This document shows positions 15,685 through 23,746 of a DNA stretch of 27,369 nucleotides, one piece after another (position 1 is the stretch's first letter; each line of letters begins with the position of its first letter). Both the position numbers and the translations under genes were made by a program. The DNA comes from Bog-159 sp049511415 (GTDB lineage: Bacteria > Acidobacteriota > Terriglobia > Bryobacterales > Bryobacteraceae). Under the pieces are notes generated by a model that worked only from the letters and a program-made list of their open reading frames with translations, was not told where the DNA came from and ran no database searches. The stretch spans positions 1-27,369 of the forward strand of contig JBEKYC010000085.1 of NCBI GenBank assembly GCA_049511415.1, given 5' to 3'.

Positions 15685-16134
15685 CTAGAGGCCGGACTGC
15701 ATGGCGAAATACGCGCCCTTCCGGCGCCAGGACAGGCCGGCCATGGCGGTGACGCGCAAGACCTCACTTCGGTCGAATGGCTGCATGAGCACATCATAGC
15801 CGCCCAGGTTCAGGACCTCGGCCCAAAGCCGCTCGTCGGCCAGGCGCGAGGATACGATGAGGCTGGGCGGGTCGTGGCGGTTTTGCAGATCGGCAAGGAC
15901 GGATCGCCAGTTGCCGCTCTCCCGGCTACTGTCGCAGATGAATACGCCGAAGCGATGTTCATCCAGCATATGCATGGCCTGCGGGCCATCGGACGCTTCG
16001 CGAATTTCCCAATCGGGCGAGTTGAGGAAGGCGCGCAGCACGTCGCGATCACCGTCGCCGAAGCCCATCAGCAGAATCGAAATCACGTCTTGTGAACCCG
16101 TTTCCAGGGACATAAACGGCACGCTGTTCCACAT
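15685..16134 (-). CDS. receiver-like protein with altered active site
   Basis: From ATG 16134 the product is 149 aa (MWNSVPFMSLETGSQDVISI). Other possible starts are 16188 and 16113, and none has a strong ribosome site. The fold order of a response-regulator receiver is recognisable: SILLMGFGDGDRDVLRAFL, FGVFICDSSRESGNW (Asp at the usual phosphorylation strand), PSLIVSSRLADERLWAEVL and GGYDVLMQPFDRSEVLRVTA. The nearly invariant Lys of the KPF motif is Gln here, and the acidic pair after strand 1 is GDGD. A classical phosphorelay is therefore doubtful. No output domain is present. It converges on the SIS gene with 15 nt between stops. Confidence 0.6.
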   Translation of the reverse strand: MWNSVPFMSLETGSQDVISILLMGFGDGDRDVLRAFLNSPDWEIREASDGPQAMHMLDEHRFGVFICDSSRESGNWRSVLADLQNRHDPPSLIVSSRLADERLWAEVLNLGGYDVLMQPFDRSEVLRVTAMAGLSWRRKGAYFAMQSGL

Positions 16135-16200
16135 TGGTAGTCGCACTGGTAGTGGCGCAAGTCCGGCGAGAATCTCAGTTTTGTGCAAGCGAGGGGGCCA

Positions 16201-16230
16201 GGGCCGCGTTTTTTGAGCCTAACGCGGCCC
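16201..16230. promoter_or_regulatory. strong inverted repeat between divergent genes
   Basis: A perfect 10-bp stem (gggccgcgtt / aacgcggccc) with a 10-nt loop lies between the divergently read receiver-like and TPR genes. As it is upstream of both, it is more likely a binding site, leader structure or blocker of readthrough than a normal gene-end terminator, although a T-run occurs in the loop. Confidence 0.4.
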
Positions 16231-16294
16231 GGAGCGGGCTTGGCGATGCCTCTTCCGGTTTCGAATGTGTATTAGAATCAGCCTGAGGACCTGC

Positions 16295-18637
16295 ATGAGA
16301 TTCCTGGTAGTCGTGGTGGCCGTGCTGGCGCTGGTTTCTTGCAGCCGGGACCCAAATGCCGCCAAAAAGCGTTATTTGGAAAACGGAAACAAGTACTTCG
16401 CCAAGGGGAAATACAAGGAAGCTTCGATTATGTATCGCAATGCCTTGCAAAAGGATCAGCGATTCGGGCTGGCCTACTATAAGCTGGCGCAGACCGATCT
16501 GAAGTTAGGCCGAATTCCCAATGCGCTGGGCGAGCTTCGCCGGGCCATCGAACTGATTCCCAAAAATCAGCCGGAGCACATCGATTCCGAGGTCAAGCTG
16601 GCGGAAATCTATCTGGCGTTCACTCGCGAGACCCAGTATTTGACGGAAGTGGAAGGAGTGACCAAGGAACTTCTGCAGCGTGACGCGAATTCTTTTGACG
16701 GTCACCGGCTGACGGCGGATCTGAATTTCGTGCGCGCGCAAGCCAGTTTCCACGCCGGCCGGCCGGAACAGACGGAGAAGATGCTGGACACCGCCATCGC
16801 GGAATACCGCAAGGCCGGTACGATTAAGCCACCAACGCCGGCGCTGAAGATGCAACTCGCCCGCGCTTTGGCCGCCAGCCGCCAATTTCCGGAATCGGAA
16901 CAAATCTACAAGCAGCTCATCGATCAGGACAAGACCTTCGTGTTGGCGTACACGGAGCTCTACAGCGTTTATGTAGTCCAAAACAAACTTCCGGAAGCCG
17001 AGCAGGTTCTCAAAAGCGGCGCGGCCAACAATCCCAAACAAATGAACTTTCTGGTCACGCTGGCGGGATATTACTCGAGCCTCAAGCGGCACGATGATAT
17101 GGTCGCGGTGCTCAACCAGATCAAGACCCATGCCAAGGACTTTCCGCGGGCGTACATCGTGGTCGGAGATTTTTATTTCCGCAACGGCGATCTGCCGGAG
17201 GCCCTGAAACAATATCGCGAAGGCATGACCGCCGATCCCAAGCAGAAAGCCACTTACCAGAAGCGCATGATCGAAGTTCTGATGCGCCAGAACCGGCGCG
17301 CGGAAGCGGCGGACGTCAACGCCGCTATTTTAAAGGACAATCCCAAGGATTCCGATGCGCGGGGACTGCAGGCTTCGCTGCTGCTGGACCGCGGCGACGT
17401 GCAGAAGGCCATCTCGGAATTACAGGCCGTGGTCAACGCGGCGCCGGATAATTTCGTGGCGCGATACAACCTGGGCCGGGCGCATGTGGCGCGCGGCGAG
17501 TGGGAGCAGGCGCGTCAACAATTCACACAAGCCATCCAGCAGCGGCCGGATTACCTGCCGGCGCATCTGGCGCTGGCGCAACTTCAGGTGATGCGATCGG
17601 AATACGACGGCGCCCTGAAATCCGTGGCGGAGATTCTGCAAATCGACCGGAAAAACGGCCCGGCGCGGATGATCGAGGCAGCCGCCCTGCTCGGCCAAAA
17701 AAGATATGGCGAGGCGCGCGCACTGCTGGAAGCCGTGAAGCAGGCCAATCCGAATGCGCCGGATGTGGAATTCTCGCTGGGCATGGTGGCTCTGAAAGAG
17801 GGCAAGCTGCAGGATGCCGAGCAGATTTTCCGGACGGCGTACGCCGCCAATCCCAAAGACTCGCGGGGACTGGTGGGACTGGTGGAGGCTCTGGCGGCGG
17901 AGAACCATTACGATCAGGCGATCCAGTTTCTGCAGGACGAAATCGCGCGAAACTCCACGCGCCAGGATTTGCAAATGGCGTTGGGGAATGTTTCGGTGCG
18001 CGCGGGGAACTTCGACCTGGCCATCCATGAATTTCAGACCGTGCTGAACGAGTTGGATAAGAACTCGAAGGCGCGTGGGGAAGTATACTTCCGCATGGGT
18101 GTGACCATGCGCAAGAAGGGCGATCTGAACGGCGCGATCCTGGCTTTGTCGAAGGCGAGGGATCTGATGCCCGACCATTCCATGGTGATCGAGGAACTGG
18201 CGCTCGCGTTACAGAACGCCAATCGGACTCCGGAGGCCCGCCAAACGTACGAACAGGCCATTAAACTGGATCCCCAGAACGGATTCGCATTGAACAATCT
18301 GGCCTTTTTGATCGCGGACGGCGGCGGCGACCTGGACCAGGCTCTCACTTATGCACAGCGCGCCAAGATGTTGATGCCGAACCTGAACGAAGTGTCCGAC
18401 ACCATGGGCTGGATCTACCTGAAGAAGAACATGAGCGACAATGCCGCGGAAATCTTCCAGGGTCTGGTCAACAAGACGCCGGGCAACTCTACCTTCCGCT
18501 ATCATCTGGGCATGGCGTATGCGCAAAAGGGAGACAAACCCCGCGCCATAAAAGAGTTGCAGCAGTCATTGCGCAGCGCGCCTCCCAAAGAGGAAGAGAA
18601 CAAGATCCGCGATCTGATCACCAAGCTTCAACAATAG
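16295..18637 (+). CDS. large TPR-repeat lipoprotein
   Basis: I chose ATG 16295, which follows CTGAGGA and opens with a lipoprotein signal (MRFLVVVVAVLALVSC, lipobox LVSC, acylated Cys16). The 780-aa mature protein is a continuous superhelix of about 18-20 tetratricopeptide repeats, for example AKGKYKEASIMYRNALQKDQ, RAEAADVNAAILKDNPKDSD and EARQTYEQAIKLDPQNGFAL. It should sit on a membrane facing the periplasm and act as a protein-interaction scaffold. Size, lipobox and repeat layout resemble PrsT-like TPR lipoproteins of exopolysaccharide/PEP-CTERM clusters, but no exosortase genes are nearby, so that link is weak. The VWFA-type exported protein follows 73 nt downstream and is probably cotranscribed. 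Confidence 0.88.
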   Translation: MRFLVVVVAVLALVSCSRDPNAAKKRYLENGNKYFAKGKYKEASIMYRNALQKDQRFGLAYYKLAQTDLKLGRIPNALGELRRAIELIPKNQPEHIDSEVKLAEIYLAFTRETQYLTEVEGVTKELLQRDANSFDGHRLTADLNFVRAQASFHAGRPEQTEKMLDTAIAEYRKAGTIKPPTPALKMQLARALAASRQFPESEQIYKQLIDQDKTFVLAYTELYSVYVVQNKLPEAEQVLKSGAANNPKQMNFLVTLAGYYSSLKRHDDMVAVLNQIKTHAKDFPRAYIVVGDFYFRNGDLPEALKQYREGMTADPKQKATYQKRMIEVLMRQNRRAEAADVNAAILKDNPKDSDARGLQASLLLDRGDVQKAISELQAVVNAAPDNFVARYNLGRAHVARGEWEQARQQFTQAIQQRPDYLPAHLALAQLQVMRSEYDGALKSVAEILQIDRKNGPARMIEAAALLGQKRYGEARALLEAVKQANPNAPDVEFSLGMVALKEGKLQDAEQIFRTAYAANPKDSRGLVGLVEALAAENHYDQAIQFLQDEIARNSTRQDLQMALGNVSVRAGNFDLAIHEFQTVLNELDKNSKARGEVYFRMGVTMRKKGDLNGAILALSKARDLMPDHSMVIEELALALQNANRTPEARQTYEQAIKLDPQNGFALNNLAFLIADGGGDLDQALTYAQRAKMLMPNLNEVSDTMGWIYLKKNMSDNAAEIFQGLVNKTPGNSTFRYHLGMAYAQKGDKPRAIKELQQSLRSAPPKEEENKIRDLITKLQQ

Positions 18638-18666
18638 GATACGGGCACAACCCGGCATCTGTATCC
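18637..18666. terminator. nested hairpin after the TPR gene
   Basis: The outer arms ggatac/gtatcc and the inner arms cggg/cccg lie directly after the TPR stop codon. There is no T-run. It may attenuate or process the transcript before the VWFA gene. Confidence 0.3.
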
Positions 18667-18710
18667 CAAATAAACCTGTCCGCGTCTAAGTAAGCGGAAG
18701 GACTATTGCT

Positions 18711-19628
18711 ATGATTCGTCTCGGCTTTGTAAGCGCCGCTTGCCTGTTCGCCGTGTCGTTGCCGGCGAGCGAGATTCCCCCGGATACAGGCGTACCCGTT
18801 AGTGTGCCGGTCACGATCCAGGAGCGAGCGGGCGCTCCCGCGCACCAACTTACTCCGGACGATATTCTGGTATCGCAAAACAAGCAGCGCCGACAGATTA
18901 TTTCGATGGCGCCCATCGACCGGTCAGCCGGTATCGAATTATGGATTCTGATCGATGATGGTTTGACGAAGAACTTCGGCACGCAATTGTCCGATGTGAA
19001 GCAGTTCGTGATGGCACAACCGCCGGCAACGCGGATCGGCATCGGCTATATCCGGAACGGGATGGTCGAGAAGGCGCAGGCGCCGACACCGGATCACGCA
19101 TTGGCCGCGCACGCCATGCGGCTTCCCACCGGCCCGGCGGGCATCTCGGCCGATCCTTATTCGGCGCTCAAGGACTTGATCCACAAATGGCCGGCGACAA
19201 CCGCGGCGCGGGAGGTTCTGCTGGTATCGAATGGTGTCGATCCCGACTATGGGTCCGGTCCGCAGGATCCTTATCTCGATAGTGCGATTCAGGCCGCGCA
19301 GCGCGCCGGGGTGGTGGTGTATACGATCTATTATCCGGGGAGCGGTTTGGTGGGCCGCGCCGGGCGTCAGGTCTTTTGGGGCCAGAATTACCTGGCTCAG
19401 CTCAGCCAGGAAACCGGGGGCGAGATGTACTGGATCGGGCCGCAGGCTCCGGTTTCCCTGATTTCTTATTTCGACGATCTGGGCCGCCGTCTTAACGGCC
19501 AATACCTACTGACGTTTCTGGCCAAGCCAGAGAACAAGGCTGGACTGCGGAGCGTCGAGATCAAGAGCGAGCTGCCGCATGTCAAGCTGGCGGCGCCGTC
19601 GCAGGTTTACGTTCCGGCGATTCAGTAA
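18711..19628 (+). CDS. exported VWFA-related protein (acidobacterial type)
   Basis: The start is well supported by GGAAGGA at 18696-18702, 8 nt before the ATG. The 305-aa precursor has a signal peptide (MIRLGFVSAACLFAVSLPAS, cleavage near ASE). The order of the VWFA-related domain found in Acidobacteria follows: PVTIQERAGAPAHQLTPDDI near the N terminus, IELWILIDDGLTKNF at the MIDAS position, AREVLLVSNGVDPDYGSG, and GGEMYWIGPQAP near the C terminus. The MIDAS DxSxS is not intact (DDGLT), so metal-dependent ligand binding may be weakened. A role with the TPR lipoprotein before it, as an extracytoplasmic assembly or surface complex, is inferred from gene order only. Confidence 0.82.
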   Translation: MIRLGFVSAACLFAVSLPASEIPPDTGVPVSVPVTIQERAGAPAHQLTPDDILVSQNKQRRQIISMAPIDRSAGIELWILIDDGLTKNFGTQLSDVKQFVMAQPPATRIGIGYIRNGMVEKAQAPTPDHALAAHAMRLPTGPAGISADPYSALKDLIHKWPATTAAREVLLVSNGVDPDYGSGPQDPYLDSAIQAAQRAGVVVYTIYYPGSGLVGRAGRQVFWGQNYLAQLSQETGGEMYWIGPQAPVSLISYFDDLGRRLNGQYLLTFLAKPENKAGLRSVEIKSELPHVKLAAPSQVYVPAIQ

Positions 19629-19643
19629 GAGCCGAACCCGGGT

Positions 19644-20852
19644 TCAGCCGCGGCTCATGATCAAGCCGACTTCGAGCACATTCGGATTGGACGACTGAAT
19701 CCGATCGAGCAGTTCCGGGTCCGGCGCGGTCTCGAGATTGATGCGGGCCACGGCTGCCTGGGCACCGTCAAATACGATATTTTCCATCTCCTGCACGTTG
19801 ATGCGCGCGGCGCTGATGAGATCGAGCACGGTCGCCAATACGCCGGGGCGATCCAGGTGCCGCACCACGAGCGCGCAGATGGCCGGAGTGGCCTTCGCCA
19901 GATTCACCACATTGGGTACCTTGCCGGTTTCCTGAAATGTGCGCACGATGCGCACGGTCTCGGCGGCTATGGCTTCCTGCGCCTGCGTGGTGGAGGCGCC
20001 GATATGGTGCGTGCCGTAGACTCCGTCGATCTTTACGATATCGTCGGCGAATTCTCCGCTGCTGCCGGATGGTTCGTTGGCAAATACGTCCAGACCCGCG
20101 CGCACGCCGTTGCTGCGCACGGCCCAGCTTAACGCCACCTGGTCCACCACCTCCGCGCGCGCGGTGTTAATGAAGTAAGCACCGGGCCGCATGGCCTCGA
20201 AGAAGGCCGCATCGATCAGGCCCCGAGTCTGCGGCGTGGCGGCGACATGAACGCTGACGATGCCGGCGGCCTGGGCCACTTCGATCGGAGAGGCTTTGTA
20301 GTCCACACCGAGTTCCCTGGCTATTTCGGGAGTGAGGCTGCGGCTCCAGGCGACCACGGGCATGCCGAAGCCTTTCGCGCGGGGGATCATTTCGCGGCCG
20401 ATTTTGCCCACGCCGATCAGTCCCAGGGTGCGTCCCAGCAGTCCGCGGGCTTTCGAAAATTCGCCTTTGTTCCAGACGCCCTGGCGCAAGGCAACCACGT
20501 TGTCGGCGATGCGCCGGTCCAGGGCCAGGATCAGACCGAAGGCCAGTTCAGCCACCGCCACCGAGTTCTTACCCGGACAGTTGGAAACGTAAATGCCACG
20601 CCGCGAAGCGGCTGCTACATCGATGGTGTTATAACCGGCGCCGGCCCGGACCACCAGTTTCAGGGCACCGGACCCGAGAATGGCGTCTGTCACTTTGGTC
20701 GAACGCACCACCAGCACATCGGGCCGGAGCTTTTCGATCTCCTTGGCCAGGGCGTCGTCTTTAAGACCGGGCAGGTAAGAAACCTCGCAACCGGCGGCTT
20801 TGAGTCCGTCTTGTCCGGACTGTTCGAATTTGTCAGCAATTAACACGTGCAT
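19644..20852 (-). CDS. serA: D-3-phosphoglycerate dehydrogenase
   Basis: I chose ATG 20852 (MHVLIADKFEQSGQDGLKAA), discarding 27 upstream codons without family sequence. The 402-aa cytosolic enzyme oxidises 3-phosphoglycerate to 3-phosphohydroxypyruvate, the first step of serine synthesis. The NAD-binding GLIGVGKIG (144-152), catalytic Arg232 in INTARAEVVD, Glu260 in LDVFANEP and His283 in GTHHIGAS are present. The C-terminal part (about 325-402) is a short ACT domain (DRPGVLATVLDLISAARINV), so feedback control by serine is possible. It is shorter than the form with an added ASB domain. It is transcribed away from the CRISPR operon. Confidence 0.92.
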   Translation of the reverse strand: MHVLIADKFEQSGQDGLKAAGCEVSYLPGLKDDALAKEIEKLRPDVLVVRSTKVTDAILGSGALKLVVRAGAGYNTIDVAAASRRGIYVSNCPGKNSVAVAELAFGLILALDRRIADNVVALRQGVWNKGEFSKARGLLGRTLGLIGVGKIGREMIPRAKGFGMPVVAWSRSLTPEIARELGVDYKASPIEVAQAAGIVSVHVAATPQTRGLIDAAFFEAMRPGAYFINTARAEVVDQVALSWAVRSNGVRAGLDVFANEPSGSSGEFADDIVKIDGVYGTHHIGASTTQAQEAIAAETVRIVRTFQETGKVPNVVNLAKATPAICALVVRHLDRPGVLATVLDLISAARINVQEMENIVFDGAQAAVARINLETAPDPELLDRIQSSNPNVLEVGLIMSRG

Positions 20853-20912
20853 ACGGGGCACCTGGGACGATGATATCAGGAGGCGGGATGGAAACTGAGA
20901 ATCGCCACACTG

Positions 20913-20921
20913 TGCTACATT
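20913..20921 (+). promoter_or_regulatory. candidate extended -10 promoter of the cas operon
   Basis: TGC-TACATT fits an extended -10 element 26 nt upstream of the cas10 ATG. No convincing -35 hexamer is present. It lies in the 95-nt gap shared with serA. Confidence 0.3.
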
Positions 20922-20947
20922 GAGGAATCTCAAGGCCTGTCTTCTAG

Positions 20948-22411
20948 ATGTCCGAACAGATCCTGTTGCAAGGGAAAATTCTGGGTATAGAAGAGTTTCT
21001 TCTGTCCCGGCCGGCTGGGCCGCCGCCCGCGCGGTCGAACGGTGAGGAGCTTCTCGCCGGGCGTTCCCAATGGATCACGCTGCTGTGCGAGGTACTGCCG
21101 AGGGCGCTGCTGGCCGAGTTGGGATTGGCGCGCGTGCTGCTTGGTTCGAGCGGGGGCGGACAGTTCCTGCTGGTGCTGCCCGGTGAGTCGCGCGGAGCGG
21201 CCGGAGAGCTATTAGAACGCGCCGCGCAGGAGGCATCCGAGTTGAGCGGCGGCGCCATCAAGCTGCTGTGGAGCTTCACGGAAAACCTGGGTGACTGGAG
21301 TGTAGTGCGCAAGCGGCTGAACGACGATTTGCAGCTCAAGCGGGCTACGCCTCTGTCGGCCAGCGGCATGCAGGCATTTCAGCCCGTGGCTGCCGGAGCC
21401 ACGGCCGATCCGGATGCTTATTTTTCCAAGGAACTGGGGCTGAACGTGCGCGAGGCCAAGGCCATTGGCTGGTCGCCGGAAACGCCCGCGCTGGTGCATC
21501 CGGGAGAAGGCAAGCACACGTGGAATCTGACCACCAACCTGTCACTCGACGGCATCACGTTGGCCCGGCACGCGGCTCCCAGCGAAGATGGCCGCTCGGC
21601 GGCTACGGTGGCCACGCTGGCGCGGCGCGCGCAGGGCCGATCGCTTTGGGGCGTGCTGCGGGGGGACGTGGATAGTTTCGGCGTGCGTCTGCGGCGGTTA
21701 ACCAGCATTGAGGAACACGTGCAGCTTTCCGTGCTCTACAAGCAGTTCTTCGCGGGCGAATTGGAAGTGCTTTGTTCCATGCCCGAGTTCTGGCGCAAGA
21801 TCACGATTCTGTACTCCGGCGGCGACGATTTCGCGGTGTTTGGGAGTTGGGACGCGCTGCTCTTGCTGGCGCGCGAAATCCAACGCCTGTTCCATCGTTT
21901 TACCGAAGAGAACCTGAAGGATTTTCCCGGACCGGAGGGGAAAACCATTTCCATGGCGATCGCCCTTGCGCCGGAGATGCATTATCCCATCAATACGGTG
22001 TACGAGGATGCCGGAAAGAACCTGGAACTGGCCAAAGCGGCGGACAAGGATTGCATTTACGTTCTGGGACGCATTCTGGAATGGAAGCAACTGGCGGACG
22101 CCGCAGACCTTAAGGATATCGTGGTGAAGCTGGCCAGCGACTATCGCCTGTCGCGCCAGTTTTTGCTGGAACTGCGCGGATTCTACCAGCGGCAGGCGTA
22201 TGGAAACGGGGCGGAGGCGGACAGTCCCGCGCGCGCCTGGCGCTTCCAGCGCCGCCTGACGCGAATTTTAAGCGGCACGCGCGACCGCGAGTTTCAGAAA
22301 TTGCGTTCGCATCTGGTAAACGAGATTGTGGGACGCAAATCCGCCGAGGTACGTTTGCGGCCGGCGGGACTGGTGGCCCTGGAGTGGGCCCGATTGACGA
22401 CCGAGGTTTAA
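20948..22411 (+). CDS. cas10: Cas10/Csm1, type III-A, HD-less, GGDD intact
   Basis: This is the large subunit of a type III-A CRISPR effector complex. At 487 aa it is far shorter than usual Csm1 (about 750-850 aa). The N terminus begins directly with palm 1 (LQGKILGIEEFLLS, 8-20, and SSGGGQFLLVLP, 68-79), so the N-terminal HD nuclease domain is absent and no separate HD gene lies upstream. Palm 2 has RGDVDSFG (238-245) and YSGGDDFAVFG (289-299) with GGDD at 291-294, the cyclic-oligoadenylate synthase site. The region between the palms lacks any CxxC pair, so the usual zinc ribbon is missing. Residues about 385-487 form the helical domain D. Prediction: cOA signalling without ssDNA cleavage. 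First gene of a five-gene operon. Confidence 0.93.
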   Translation: MSEQILLQGKILGIEEFLLSRPAGPPPARSNGEELLAGRSQWITLLCEVLPRALLAELGLARVLLGSSGGGQFLLVLPGESRGAAGELLERAAQEASELSGGAIKLLWSFTENLGDWSVVRKRLNDDLQLKRATPLSASGMQAFQPVAAGATADPDAYFSKELGLNVREAKAIGWSPETPALVHPGEGKHTWNLTTNLSLDGITLARHAAPSEDGRSAATVATLARRAQGRSLWGVLRGDVDSFGVRLRRLTSIEEHVQLSVLYKQFFAGELEVLCSMPEFWRKITILYSGGDDFAVFGSWDALLLLAREIQRLFHRFTEENLKDFPGPEGKTISMAIALAPEMHYPINTVYEDAGKNLELAKAADKDCIYVLGRILEWKQLADAADLKDIVVKLASDYRLSRQFLLELRGFYQRQAYGNGAEADSPARAWRFQRRLTRILSGTRDREFQKLRSHLVNEIVGRKSAEVRLRPAGLVALEWARLTTEV

Positions 22412-22417
22412 AGCATC

Positions 22418-22903
22418 ATGCCACAGGAACAGGAACAGCGCAGGGAAAACCGTCCGCCGCGCGAGGGTGGGCGCGGGGAAGGCGGCCGCGGGCCGGATCG
22501 CGGAGACCGGCGGGACGACCGCCGCGACGACCGCCGCGGTGATCGCGGCCGTCCGGAAGGTCCGCCGGAGATCGAGTTGGAGAAGCTCATGGCCGACAGC
22601 CTCTATCTGGACAACCAGGCGCACGGCATTGTCAGTCGCATGCGCGATATGGACTCCGGCACCAAGAGCCAATTGCGGCGGTTATATAGCGCCGTGCGGC
22701 GCGCCGTCCGCGCGCCGGATAGCGAGCGCCAGCATGAATTCGTGATGCTGCGCGCGCGCCTGGCGTACACCATCGCGCGCCACGGCCTGCGCAGCCTGGA
22801 CCAATTGGAGAAGCTGCTGCTGCAAGTCACGCGCAAGAACGATGCGCGCGGGTACGAACGTTTCCGCGACCTTTTCGAGGCCATCGTGGCCTACAACGAG
22901 TAA
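22418..22903 (+). CDS. csm2: Csm2 small subunit with Arg/Asp/Gly-rich extension
   Basis: Csm2 lines the inner filament of the type III-A complex and helps hold crRNA and target RNA. Residues about 53-161 are the helical Csm2 core (ELEKLMADSLYLDNQAHGIV, RLYSAVRRAV, MLRARLAYTIARHGLRSLDQ, FRDLFEAIVAYNE). The first ~52 residues are an added low-complexity tail rich in Arg, Asp and Gly (EGGRGEGGRG, then RRDDRRDDRR) followed by Pro/Gly. It includes a perfect tandem 12-bp DNA repeat at 22514-22537 coding DDRR twice. The family is usually 110-150 aa without such a tail. It starts 6 nt after cas10. A later start would have to fall at residue 58 or beyond, inside the core, so the tail belongs to the reading frame. 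Confidence 0.9.
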   Translation: MPQEQEQRRENRPPREGGRGEGGRGPDRGDRRDDRRDDRRGDRGRPEGPPEIELEKLMADSLYLDNQAHGIVSRMRDMDSGTKSQLRRLYSAVRRAVRAPDSERQHEFVMLRARLAYTIARHGLRSLDQLEKLLLQVTRKNDARGYERFRDLFEAIVAYNE

Positions 22904-22909
22904 ATCCAC

Positions 22910-23746
22910 ATGAGCGCGCACACGACGCAAACCGAGTTGAGATTCTTAGGCAAGTTGATTCTGGAAGGCGAGCTGCACTGCGAAACCGGACTGCATGTCG
23001 GCGCCGGGAAAGGTTCGCTGGAGATCGGCGGATCGGATAATCCGGTGGTGAAAGACGCTTTCGGGCGCCCCTACGTGCCGGGCAGTTCGCTGCGCGGCAA
23101 GCTGCGTTCGTTGTTGGAGCAGACTTCGGGCATGGCCGTGCCGGCCGAATTGGTGTACCTGTCCAAGCGCAAGGGACAGGAAGTACGCATCCACCAGAGC
23201 GACCGTCCCGACGATGAGATCTGCCTGTTGTTCGGACGCAATCCGGGCCGCATGGAGCGGGTGTCGGGAGAACCCGTGGAGAGTTCGCAAGCCACGCCTG
23301 CGCGGCTGGCGGTGTATGACGCGCCGCTCGACCCGGACAGCATTACGGTGCAGATGCGGGAGAACCTGGACGACGAGCTGACCGAGGTGAAGAGCGAGAA
23401 TGCCATCGATCGCATCACATCGCAGGCCAATCCGCGCACGCTGGAGCGGGTACCGGCCGGCGCGCGCTTCCGTATTCGCCTGGTGATGGATGTGCTGTGC
23501 CAAGAGGACGCGCCGTTGTTTTCGCGCGTGCTGGAAGCGCTGCGCATGCTGGAAGACGATTCGCTAGGGGGCGGCGGTTCGCGCGGCAGCGGACGAGTAC
23601 GCCTGGCTAATTTGAAACTCACGTGGCGCGGCAAGAGCTACTATGCCTCGGGCGCGGCGCAAAAAGAACTGGGCGCCGGCATGGAAGCGGGCGCCCTGCA
23701 AGCCGCGTTCCATGAGAGTGCCTTCGCTTTCCTCGAAGAGGCGTGA
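22910..23746 (+). CDS. csm3: Csm3 backbone RNase subunit
   Basis: This 278-aa RAMP protein forms the repeated backbone of the type III-A complex and cuts target RNA at 6-nt steps. It has LHCETGLHVGAGKG, then GGSDNPVVKD, in which Asp43 aligns with the catalytic Asp33 of S. thermophilus Csm3. It also has YVPGSSLRGKLRSLLE, ENAIDRITSQANPRTLERVP and the glycine-rich loop DDSLGGGGSRGSGRVRL. The RNase site is therefore intact. It begins 6 nt after csm2 and overlaps csm4 by 1-4 nt. Length is slightly above the usual 220-250 aa because of the C-terminal segment after WRGKSYY. Confidence 0.95.
   Translation: MSAHTTQTELRFLGKLILEGELHCETGLHVGAGKGSLEIGGSDNPVVKDAFGRPYVPGSSLRGKLRSLLEQTSGMAVPAELVYLSKRKGQEVRIHQSDRPDDEICLLFGRNPGRMERVSGEPVESSQATPARLAVYDAPLDPDSITVQMRENLDDELTEVKSENAIDRITSQANPRTLERVPAGARFRIRLVMDVLCQEDAPLFSRVLEALRMLEDDSLGGGGSRGSGRVRLANLKLTWRGKSYYASGAAQKELGAGMEAGALQAAFHESAFAFLEEA

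Noticed and set aside
20247..20843. 198-codon plus-strand frame opposite serA
   Set aside because: It is fully inside serA, which has all catalytic residues; no independent support.
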